Source of the DNA: an uncultured Clostridia bacterium
GTDB taxonomy: Bacteria > Bacillota > Clostridia > Oscillospirales > Acutalibacteraceae
Direction of reading: 5' to 3'
Length of the DNA: 45,855 bases
Assembly: GCA_944383955.1 (NCBI GenBank)
Contig: CALWRP010000032.1
Span: forward strand, 1 to 45,855
A program made the translations under genes and the position numbers. Positions 15,761 through 21,926 of this stretch are shown here, in pieces (positions within the stretch are counted from its first letter, which is position 1; every line of letters begins with the position of its first letter). The notes beneath the pieces were generated by a model. The model was not told the origin of the DNA and did not search any database. It worked only from the letters and a program-made list of their open reading frames with translations.

Positions 15761-16606
15761 TTACTGCTCCGCCTGCTTCATCAGGCGGCAGTTGAATTCC
15801 CTTGTGGATTCCTTCTCGAGCTCCGCATACGTTCTCGAGCGCTTCATAACCTCGTCGAAATCGACCAGGTGGCCGTCAAAGTCGGGGCCGTCGACGCAGG
15901 CGAACTTCGTCTCGCCGCCCACCGTCACGCGGCAGCCGCCGCACATGCCGGTGCCGTCGATCATGATGCTGTTCATGCTGATGATCGTCTTGATGCCGTA
16001 CTCCTTCGTCAGGCTGCACACGGCCTTCATCATCGGCAGAGGCCCGATCGCCACCACAAGGTCATACTTCGCGCCCGCCTCGATGTTCTTTTTGAGCGCG
16101 TCCGTGACGAAGCCCTTGTTGCCGTTGGAGCCGTCGTCCGTCATCAGGTAGAGCCCGTCGCTGGCGGCCTTCATCTCATCCTCGAGGATGATGATATCCT
16201 TGCTGCGGAAGCCCGCAATCATGTCCACCTTCGCGCCGAGCGCGTGCAGGGCCTTGGCCTGCGGATACGCAATCGCGCAGCCCGCGCCGCCGCCGACGAC
16301 GGCCGCGTAGCGGTAGCCCTCGAGCTCGGAAGCCTTGCCGAGAGGGCCGATGAAATCGAGAATGGAGTCGCCCTCCTCGAGCGTGTCGAGCAGCAGCGTC
16401 GTCTTGCCCACCTTCTGGAAGATGATATCGACGGTGCCCGCCTCCCTGTCGTAATCGGCGATCGTGAGCGGGATGCGCTCGCCGTACTCGTTGACGCGCA
16501 GAATAATGAACTGACCGGCCTGCGCCTTGCGCGCGACGAAGGGAGCCGCCACCCGCATCTGCGTCATGCTGTCGTTCAAACGCTTTTTCTGTACAATCTG
16601 AAACAT
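15761..16606 (-). CDS. nfnA: NfnS/NfnA: FAD and 2Fe-2S small subunit of NADH-dependent ferredoxin:NADP+ oxidoreductase
   Basis: A 281-residue ferredoxin-NADP reductase-like protein, in databases usually called sulfide/dihydroorotate dehydrogenase-like FAD/NAD-binding protein. The FAD-binding barrel occupies about 1-95, an NAD Rossmann domain (VVGGGAGCAIA) about 100-200, and the C-terminus holds the 2Fe-2S ligands Asp217, Cys222, Cys225 and Cys237 (DGTGMCGGC, FACVDGPDF). The Asp ligand is characteristic of NfnA. SD GGGGGAA precedes the ATG. It is the first gene of the two-gene operon driven from 16660-16688. Confidence 0.86.
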   Translation of the reverse strand: MFQIVQKKRLNDSMTQMRVAAPFVARKAQAGQFIILRVNEYGERIPLTIADYDREAGTVDIIFQKVGKTTLLLDTLEEGDSILDFIGPLGKASELEGYRYAAVVGGGAGCAIAYPQAKALHALGAKVDMIAGFRSKDIIILEDEMKAASDGLYLMTDDGSNGNKGFVTDALKKNIEAGAKYDLVVAIGPLPMMKAVCSLTKEYGIKTIISMNSIMIDGTGMCGGCRVTVGGETKFACVDGPDFDGHLVDFDEVMKRSRTYAELEKESTREFNCRLMKQAEQ

Positions 16607-16659
16607 CTGTCAATTCCCCCGTTATCGCGTTCGTATTCTGACAATATACCAGCCTATTT

Positions 16660-16688
16660 ATTATACGGTGTAGCGCCATTTTTTGCAA
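16660..16688 (-). promoter_or_regulatory. Promoter of the nfnA-nfnB operon
   Basis: Minus-strand TTGCAA (16683-16688), 17-bp spacer, TATAAT (16660-16665), about 50 bp before nfnA. The divergent spore module begins about 240 bp away; the spacer between holds only an imperfect aaggggcgg/ccgcctcccctt repeat and a T-run, and no gene that I can support. Confidence 0.85.
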
Positions 16689-16874
16689 GATCATTCTCCC
16701 AAAATCTTATTTTCCGGATGATACGACGATCTACGACCGCAAAATCGCCGTATTTTCGAGATTTTGCCGAATGATTTGAAGGAAAGATAGCATTTTCCTT
16801 CATTATGAACGCTCCGAAGCAAGAAAGGGGCGGCCCGGTGCGGCTTTTTCCCGCCTCCCCTTCATTTTTCTGTC

Positions 16875-16902
16875 ACCAAATCACGGGCGGGAAGATAGTA
16901 TG
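16875..16902 (+). promoter_or_regulatory. Possible sigma-K-like promoter before the small membrane protein gene
   Basis: AC (16875-16876), 17 bp, then GATAGTATG (16894-16902), compared with the Bacillus sigma-K pattern AC-N17-CATAnnnTA. The first and last -10 bases deviate. No sigma-A promoter is evident in this strand here. Weak evidence. Confidence 0.25.
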
Positions 16903-16930
16903 GAAGCAGAAGGAGAGGCGGTGAGAGGTG

Positions 16931-17077
16931 ATGAGAGGCGGACGGTGCTGCAGGGCGCCCTGCGTTATCGCGTTTGGAATCGGCCTGATGATCTCGTGCT
17001 TCTGCCCGAGCGGCCTGCTGTTCTTTCTGATCTCCGCCATCCTGATTTGGCTGGGCTGCTGCCTCATTCGCCGCTGA
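16931..17077 (+). CDS. 48-residue Cys-rich hydrophobic membrane protein, unrecognised
   Basis: A short basic, Cys-containing N-terminus (MRGGRCCRAPC), then two adjoining hydrophobic stretches (VIAFGIGLMISCF, GLLFFLISAILIWLGCCLI) separated by CPSG, ending IRR. It has seven cysteines in 48 residues and could form a re-entrant hairpin or one long membrane helix. A GGAGAGG SD lies about 12 bases before the ATG. It ends 39 bp before spoVM on the same strand and ahead of the same terminator, so both are probably on one transcript. This suggests, but does not prove, a role at the forespore membrane. It is too short for most gene callers. Confidence 0.6.
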   Translation: MRGGRCCRAPCVIAFGIGLMISCFCPSGLLFFLISAILIWLGCCLIRR

Positions 17078-17116
17078 CCCGCGCCGACATATCTCAGGAA
17101 AGGCTGGTACATCGTG

Positions 17117-17200
17117 ATGAAGGTTGTCGTCGTCAGAAGCTCCCGGTTCCTCGGATTTTTCCTGCGCAGAATGTTCCATATCCGGCGCAATGAGCTTTGA
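17117..17200 (+). CDS. spoVM: SpoVM, tiny amphipathic spore-coat anchoring protein
   Basis: A 27-residue peptide, MKVVVVRSSRFLGFFLRRM followed by HIRRNEL. Bacillus SpoVM (26 residues) begins MKFYTIKLPKFLGGIVRAM; the ungapped alignment keeps Met1, Lys2, Phe11, Leu12, Gly13, Arg17 and Met19 and the basic residues at 7 and 10. In Bacillus this helix lies flat on the convex outer forespore membrane and recruits SpoIVA. spoIVA is the second gene downstream, supporting the call. The Bacillus helix-breaking Pro9, needed for proper localisation there, is Ser here. Start at ATG 17117 (a GTG at 17114 is in frame) after AGGAAAGG. A strong terminator follows directly. Confidence 0.82.
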   Translation: MKVVVVRSSRFLGFFLRRMFHIRRNEL

Positions 17201-17205
17201 GCAGC

Positions 17206-17242
17206 GCCCCGCCGCGCATTTTTTGTGCGCGGCGGGGCTTTT
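17206..17242 (+). terminator. Terminator after spoVM
   Basis: A 13-bp perfect stem gccccgccgcgca/tgcgcggcggggc with a T-rich loop, followed by TTTT. It separates the small-gene transcript (48-residue protein and spoVM) from sipL-spoIVA. Confidence 0.9.
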
Positions 17243-17244
17243 CT

Positions 17245-17273
17245 GCATATCGCCGGGAACGGGCGAATACCAT
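17245..17273 (+). promoter_or_regulatory. Candidate sigma-E promoter for sipL-spoIVA
   Basis: gcATAt (17245-17250), 16 bp after ATA, then aATACCAT (17266-17273), compared with the mother-cell sigma-E pattern ATA-N16-18-CATAcAaT: six of eight -10 bases agree. It lies just after the spoVM terminator and about 35 bp before the sipL start, and no sigma-A promoter is seen here. Confidence 0.42.
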
Positions 17274-17305
17274 TGGGGTAGAAACGAAAAAGGGAGGATG
17301 CCTCT

Positions 17306-18841
17306 ATGGACTACACGGCGCAACGAAATCCGCTCAGCGTCATCGACCTGCTCTATGACGGGTGCCAGGAGCAGTCGGTCGACCTTGATATCTCGCTCCC
17401 CGACTACTGCCCCGACATTCAGAAAATCCTCAAGTGCCAGGTCTATCCGCGGATTCTCGACCGCAATCTCTCCGGCGAGCGGCTGGAGATCGGCGGCACG
17501 TACACGGTGAAGGTGCTCTATCTCGACGCCGAGAGCGGCTGCGTCCGCTGCTGCGAGAGCAGCGCGCCCTTCTCCTGCGTGATGCCGCTCAAGAAGACGA
17601 TCGAGCGCGGCAAGGTCAAGGCCTTTGCGCGGGTGGAGTACATCAACTGCCGCGCGGCAAGCTCGAGGCGGCTCGACGTGCACGGCTCCTTCTCCGTCTG
17701 CGCCCGCGTGTACGGCCGCACAGACTGCGAGGCCGTCTGCTCCATTTTGGGAGACGACATCGAGCAGCGCTCCCGCGAGGTGCCCTACAGCCGCATGTCC
17801 TCCTTCTGCGTGCAGGGCTTCCATGTGGAGGAGGTGCTCGAGCTGCCCGCCAGCAAGCCGGAGGCCGAAACCCTTCTTTACAGCGGGGCCGTCGTCAACC
17901 TGCAGGACTATAAGGTGATCCAGAACAAGCTCATGGTCAAGGGAGACGTCACCCTGCACCTGCTCTATGCCGCCGTGGAGAACGCCTCTCTGGAGACGAT
18001 GGAGTATTCGATTCCCTTCACGCAGATGCTCGACTGTGAGGGCATCTCAGAGGAGGACCGCAGTGACGTGCGCCTCTCTGTGGTTGGGACGGACGTGCAG
18101 ATCAAAAACGACTATTCCGGCGGCAAGGTCTTTTTCGACGCCCAGATCCGCCTGTGCGCCGACGTGACCGCCTACCAGAACAGGCAGACGGTCGTCGTCT
18201 CCGACGCCTACTCGAGAAAATATGAGATGACGCTCGAATACCAGCAGAAGGCCGTGGAGGAGCTGATGGAGATCTTCGGCGACAGCATGGTGGCAAAGGC
18301 CGTCTTCCCGCTGGAGCAGGAGGTCTCCCGCGTCATCGACGTCTGGAGCGAGCTGTGCTCTGTCTCCCCCGCCCGCGAGGAGAGCGGCCTGGCGCTCGAC
18401 GGCAAATTCAGCGTCTGCATGCTGGCGGTGGGCGCGGACGGCAAGCCGTTTTACTGGGAGCGCGTCTCCGATTTTCAGTATAAGCGGCCCTTCGCCGGAG
18501 AGGGCGAGCTGCGCTGCGACCCCGACGCCAGCCTGGCCGCGATGAGCTACCGGCTGACAGGCAGCGAGCTGGAGGTCAAGGCGGAGATCGCCGTGTGCGG
18601 CTCTGTGTTTGCCAAGCGCAGCTGCCGCATGGTGGAGGCGGCCCACGCCGACGAGACAAAGCCCAGGGAGCGCGACAGCTCCGCCGCCCTCATCCTCTAC
18701 TACGCGGAGCCCGGCGAGGCGCTCTGGGATATCGCGCGCTGCTACTGCACCTCCATGGAGGCCATTCAGCGCGAGAACGATCTGGAATGCGAAAAGATGG
18801 AAACCAAGGGAATGCTTCTGATTCCCATGCAGTCCAATTGA
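17306..18841 (+). CDS. sipL: SipL-like SPOCS (DUF3794) and LysM protein, SpoIVA-interacting coat morphogenesis factor
   Basis: A 511-residue soluble protein. The first ~150 residues and the middle form beta-rich DUF3794/SPOCS repeats (VDLDISLPDYCPDIQKIL; VEEVLELPASKPEAETLL; VNLQDYKVIQNKLMVKGDV). The last 50 residues are a LysM domain (YYAEPGEALWDIARCYCTS...NDLE...KGMLLIPM). This architecture matches C. difficile SipL, which binds SpoIVA through its LysM domain and tethers the coat in the mother cell. spoIVA starts 13 bp downstream, supporting the assignment. SD GGGAGGATG precedes the ATG. Other SPOCS/LysM proteins of unknown role exist, so the symbol is by architecture and context. Confidence 0.8.
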   Translation: MDYTAQRNPLSVIDLLYDGCQEQSVDLDISLPDYCPDIQKILKCQVYPRILDRNLSGERLEIGGTYTVKVLYLDAESGCVRCCESSAPFSCVMPLKKTIERGKVKAFARVEYINCRAASSRRLDVHGSFSVCARVYGRTDCEAVCSILGDDIEQRSREVPYSRMSSFCVQGFHVEEVLELPASKPEAETLLYSGAVVNLQDYKVIQNKLMVKGDVTLHLLYAAVENASLETMEYSIPFTQMLDCEGISEEDRSDVRLSVVGTDVQIKNDYSGGKVFFDAQIRLCADVTAYQNRQTVVVSDAYSRKYEMTLEYQQKAVEELMEIFGDSMVAKAVFPLEQEVSRVIDVWSELCSVSPAREESGLALDGKFSVCMLAVGADGKPFYWERVSDFQYKRPFAGEGELRCDPDASLAAMSYRLTGSELEVKAEIAVCGSVFAKRSCRMVEAAHADETKPRERDSSAALILYYAEPGEALWDIARCYCTSMEAIQRENDLECEKMETKGMLLIPMQSN

Positions 18842-18854
18842 GGGGGGAAGAACA

Positions 18855-20333
18855 ATGGAAGATCGCAGCATCTACCGCGACATCGCGGAGCGCACCAACG
18901 GAGACATCTACATCGGCGTGGTCGGCCCCGTGCGCACGGGCAAATCAACCTTCATCAAGAAGTTTATGGACACGATTGTGCTGCCGAACATGGAGGAGGA
19001 GCACAAGCGCGGCCGCGCCGTCGATGAGATGCCCCAGTCCGCGGCGGGGCGCACCATCATGACGACCGAGCCGAAATTCATCCCCGAGCAGGCCGTGAAC
19101 GTGAAAATAGACGACTGCGCGGCCTTCTCCGTGCGGCTGATCGACTGCGTGGGCTATATCGTACCCAGCGCCCTCGGCTACATCGAGAACGATCAGCCCC
19201 GCATGGTCATGACGCCCTGGTATGAGGAGCCGATCCCCTTCAATATGGCGGCGGAGATCGGCACCAAAAAGGTCATCACGGAGCACTCGACGATCGGCCT
19301 CGTCATCACCACGGACGGCTCCATCAGCGATATCCCGCGCGCCGAGTATGAGGAGGCCGAGGAGCGCGTCATCAGCGAGCTCAAGGAGATCAACAAGCCC
19401 TTCATCGTCATCTACAACTGCGTGGAGCCGGATACCGAGGCGGCGCAGACGGCGGCCTCCCAGCTCTCTGCGCGCTACGGCGTGCCCGTCCTCCCCATCA
19501 ACTGCCTCGACGCGCAGGAGAGCCAGATCCGCCAGATCCTGGCCCAGATCCTCTATGAGTTCCCCGTGCGGGAGATCAGCATCGAGATGCCCAAGTGGAT
19601 CGCCGGGCTGGAGGCGGACCACTGGCTGCGCTCCTCCGTCTATACGGCCATCCAGCAGGCGGCGGTGAAGCTGCAGCGCATCCGCGAGCTCAACAGCGCC
19701 ATCGGCCAGATCGAGCGCTGCGACTATGTGACGGGCGCCGCCATCGCCAGCATCGATCTCGGCAGCGGGCGCACGCGCCTGGCCGTCTCCCTGCAGCCGA
19801 ACCTCTTCTACCGCGTGCTCGGCGAGCGCACCGGGCTGAGCATCAACGACGAGGGCGAGCTGCTCAGCTGCATGATGGGCTTTGCCCGCATGAAAAAGCA
19901 GTACGACAAGATCAAGGACGCCTACGACGAGGTGCAGAGCACGGGCTACGGCATCGTGATGCCGGGGCTCGAGGAGCTCAGCCTCGAGGAGCCCGAGATC
20001 ATCCGCCAGGGCGGGAAATACGGCATCCGTCTCAAGGCCTCCGCCCCCTCGGTCCACATGATGAAGACGCAGATCACCACCGAGGTCACCCCCATCGTCG
20101 GCTCCGAGCAGCAATCGCAGGAGCTGGTCGAATACCTGCTGCGCGAGTTCGAGGAAAACCCGGCGAAGATCTGGGAATCGAACATCTTCGGCAAGAGCCT
20201 GCACGAGCTCGTCAACGAGGGCCTGCACAACAAGCTCTACCGCATGCCCTCCGACGCCCGCGACAAGCTGCGCGAGACGATCGAGCGCATCATCAACGAG
20301 GGCTGCAGCGGCCTGATCTGCATCATCCTCTAA
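18855..20333 (+). CDS. spoIVA: SpoIVA, spore coat basement-layer ATPase
   Basis: A 492-residue TRAFAC-related ATPase, the same length as the Bacillus protein. It hydrolyses ATP to polymerise irreversibly on the outer forespore surface, held there by SpoVM, and is the platform for coat assembly. The opening matches the family (SIYRDIAERTNGDIYIGVVG), with Walker A GPVRTGKS at 24-31, the downstream TTEPKFIPEQAV block, and the conserved hydrophobic C-terminus LICIIL. SD GGGGGGAAG precedes the ATG. It is the second gene after sipL and is followed 6 bp later by a terminator. Confidence 0.97.
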   Translation: MEDRSIYRDIAERTNGDIYIGVVGPVRTGKSTFIKKFMDTIVLPNMEEEHKRGRAVDEMPQSAAGRTIMTTEPKFIPEQAVNVKIDDCAAFSVRLIDCVGYIVPSALGYIENDQPRMVMTPWYEEPIPFNMAAEIGTKKVITEHSTIGLVITTDGSISDIPRAEYEEAEERVISELKEINKPFIVIYNCVEPDTEAAQTAASQLSARYGVPVLPINCLDAQESQIRQILAQILYEFPVREISIEMPKWIAGLEADHWLRSSVYTAIQQAAVKLQRIRELNSAIGQIERCDYVTGAAIASIDLGSGRTRLAVSLQPNLFYRVLGERTGLSINDEGELLSCMMGFARMKKQYDKIKDAYDEVQSTGYGIVMPGLEELSLEEPEIIRQGGKYGIRLKASAPSVHMMKTQITTEVTPIVGSEQQSQELVEYLLREFEENPAKIWESNIFGKSLHELVNEGLHNKLYRMPSDARDKLRETIERIINEGCSGLICIIL

Positions 20334-20339
20334 AGACGC

Positions 20340-20372
20340 AAAAAAGACGTCCGGACCGCCGGACGTCTTTTT
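20340..20372. terminator. Bidirectional terminator between spoIVA and thiN
   Basis: Perfect 9-bp stem gacgtccgg/ccggacgtc with a 4-nt loop, flanked by A6 on the left and T5 on the right, so it can stop spoIVA (plus) and thiN (minus) transcripts, which converge here. Confidence 0.92.
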
Positions 20373-20378
20373 GTCGAT

Positions 20379-21050
20379 TCAGTTGTCGCGGGAGACCGCG
20401 TCGGGATCCGGCGTGCAGAGCACGAGGGCGAGGCCGCTGTGCACCGTCACCGAGCAGGGCGTCTCCTCCGCCACGTTGCTCACGCCCATCGGCAGGGAGG
20501 AGAGATCGGAGAAGAGCTCGCCGCCGTCGAGCGGATAGCGCATGCCGGTATAGCTGACGCGGCACACGCTGCAGGCAAACGGGAACACGGAGACGGTCGT
20601 CCCCACCGCGCAGGAAAAGCTGCGCGTCTCCCCCTCTCCCACGAGGCAGGCCTCCTCCCCGTTTCCGAAGAGCACAGCCTCGCAGCCGAGGGCGTGCAGG
20701 CGGTGCAGCACACAGAGGTTGGCATAGGAGTGATCGAGCCGCCCGCCGAGGCCGCAGGCCAGCAGAAAGCGGCGGCAGCCCCGCTCAAGGCCGGCGTTCA
20801 CGGCCGCGAGCATGTCGGTATCGTCCTTTCGCGGGTTCAGCGGCACGACAGGCAGATCCGCCGGCGGCTCGCCCTGGAACGAGTCGAAGTCGCCCACGAC
20901 GAGATCCGGCCTGATGCCGCACTGCTGCGCCCGGCGCAGGCCGCCGTCCGCGCAGACGGTGAAGAGCCCGGGCCGGTACAGCCGCCGCAGCGACTGCGGA
21001 TCCCGCAGGGGGGCGGCCCCGATGACAAGGCACGTTTTCACTTCTTCCAT
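20379..21050 (-). CDS. thiN: Thiamine pyrophosphokinase
   Basis: Transfers pyrophosphate from ATP to thiamine, giving thiamine diphosphate. It has 223 residues. The catalytic-domain motifs are in order: ADGG (34-37), GDFDS (53-57), KDDTD (75-79) and GGRLDH (102-107), followed by the C-terminal thiamine-binding beta-domain ending in a Val/Leu-rich strand. The ATG at 21050 lies in the last 13 bases of rsgA, after AAGGATTGGAAGGA. It is the last gene of the yicC-to-thiN superoperon. Bacillus places rpe between rsgA and thiN; here rpe is absent. Confidence 0.93.
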   Translation of the reverse strand: MEEVKTCLVIGAAPLRDPQSLRRLYRPGLFTVCADGGLRRAQQCGIRPDLVVGDFDSFQGEPPADLPVVPLNPRKDDTDMLAAVNAGLERGCRRFLLACGLGGRLDHSYANLCVLHRLHALGCEAVLFGNGEEACLVGEGETRSFSCAVGTTVSVFPFACSVCRVSYTGMRYPLDGGELFSDLSSLPMGVSNVAEETPCSVTVHSGLALVLCTPDPDAVSRDN

Positions 21051-21925
21051 TCCTTCCAATCCTTGACCTCCTGATACAGCGCCGCATAGCTCTCGTGGCG
21101 GGAGCGGCTGATCTTCCCCTCCCGCACCGCCTCGAGGACGGCGCAGCCCTTCTCGCACGTGTGGGAGCACGACGGGAACCGGCACTGGTCGAGAAAGGGG
21201 ACGAACTCGCGGAAGCAATAGGGCAGCTGCTCCTTGCGCACCACGTCGTAGCGCTCCATCTGGATGGCGGAGAAGCCGGGCGTGTCCGCCACATAGCCGC
21301 CGCCCTCGAGCGGGAACAGCTCCACCTGGCGCGTGGTGTGGCGGCCGCGGCCGAGCTTGCGGCTGATCTCCCCCGTTTCGAGCCCGAGGCGGGGATCGAT
21401 CCGGTTGAGCAGCGTGGACTTGCCCACGCCGGAGTTCCCGGTGAAGGCCGTCACCTTCCCGCGCAGAAGGCTCTTCACCCGCTCCACGCCCTCGCCCGTC
21501 GCAGAGGAGACGAGAATCACCGGAAAGCCGATCGGCTCGTAGATCTCGCGCAGCCACTCGGCCTGCTCGAGGTCGATCTTGGAGATCACCAGCACCGGCT
21601 CGATCCCCTTGTCCTCCGCCGCCGCGATGATCTTGTCGATGACGAGCGTGCTCGGAGCCGGGTCGCACGTGGCCGCCACCAGGACAAGCTGGTCGAGGTT
21701 CGCCATCGGCGGGCGGATGAGGGAGTTTTTCCGCGGCAGAATCTCCGCTATCACGGGAGACTGGTTTTCCTCCAGCTGAAGCCTGACGCGGTCGCCCGCC
21801 AGGGGGGTGATGGCGTTTTTGCGGAAGACGCCCCTGGCCCTGCATTCATAGACGGCGTCGCCCGCCTGCACGTAGTAGAAGCCGCCGATCCCCTTGAGGA
21901 TCAGCCCGATCCGTTCCTGCTCCAT
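21038..21925 (-). CDS. rsgA: Small ribosomal subunit biogenesis GTPase RsgA
   Basis: Circularly permuted GTPase acting in 30S maturation. It has 295 residues: an N-terminal OB-fold (to about 65), G4 as SKID (115-118, often NKxD), G1 GNSGVGKST (163-171), G3 DTPG (214-217) and a C-terminal zinc site (Cys248, Cys253, His255, Cys261). The ATG at 21925 is one base from the prkC stop; only a weak GGACG SD is seen, so translation is probably coupled. Longer in-frame sequence upstream overlaps prkC and is not coding. Confidence 0.95.
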   Translation of the reverse strand: MEQERIGLILKGIGGFYYVQAGDAVYECRARGVFRKNAITPLAGDRVRLQLEENQSPVIAEILPRKNSLIRPPMANLDQLVLVAATCDPAPSTLVIDKIIAAAEDKGIEPVLVISKIDLEQAEWLREIYEPIGFPVILVSSATGEGVERVKSLLRGKVTAFTGNSGVGKSTLLNRIDPRLGLETGEISRKLGRGRHTTRQVELFPLEGGGYVADTPGFSAIQMERYDVVRKEQLPYCFREFVPFLDQCRFPSCSHTCEKGCAVLEAVREGKISRSRHESYAALYQEVKDWKEWKK

Positions 21926-21926
21926 C

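Noticed and set aside
16900-17193. 97-codon open frame on the plus strand
   Set aside because: It overlaps both the 48-residue membrane protein and spoVM in another frame, has no SD before its ATG, and its product is featureless and polar; the two short genes explain the region better.
16862-17959. Long minus-strand open frame across the spore module
   Set aside because: Antisense to spoVM and sipL with a biased composition typical of the reverse of a GC-rich gene; no SD and no family likeness.
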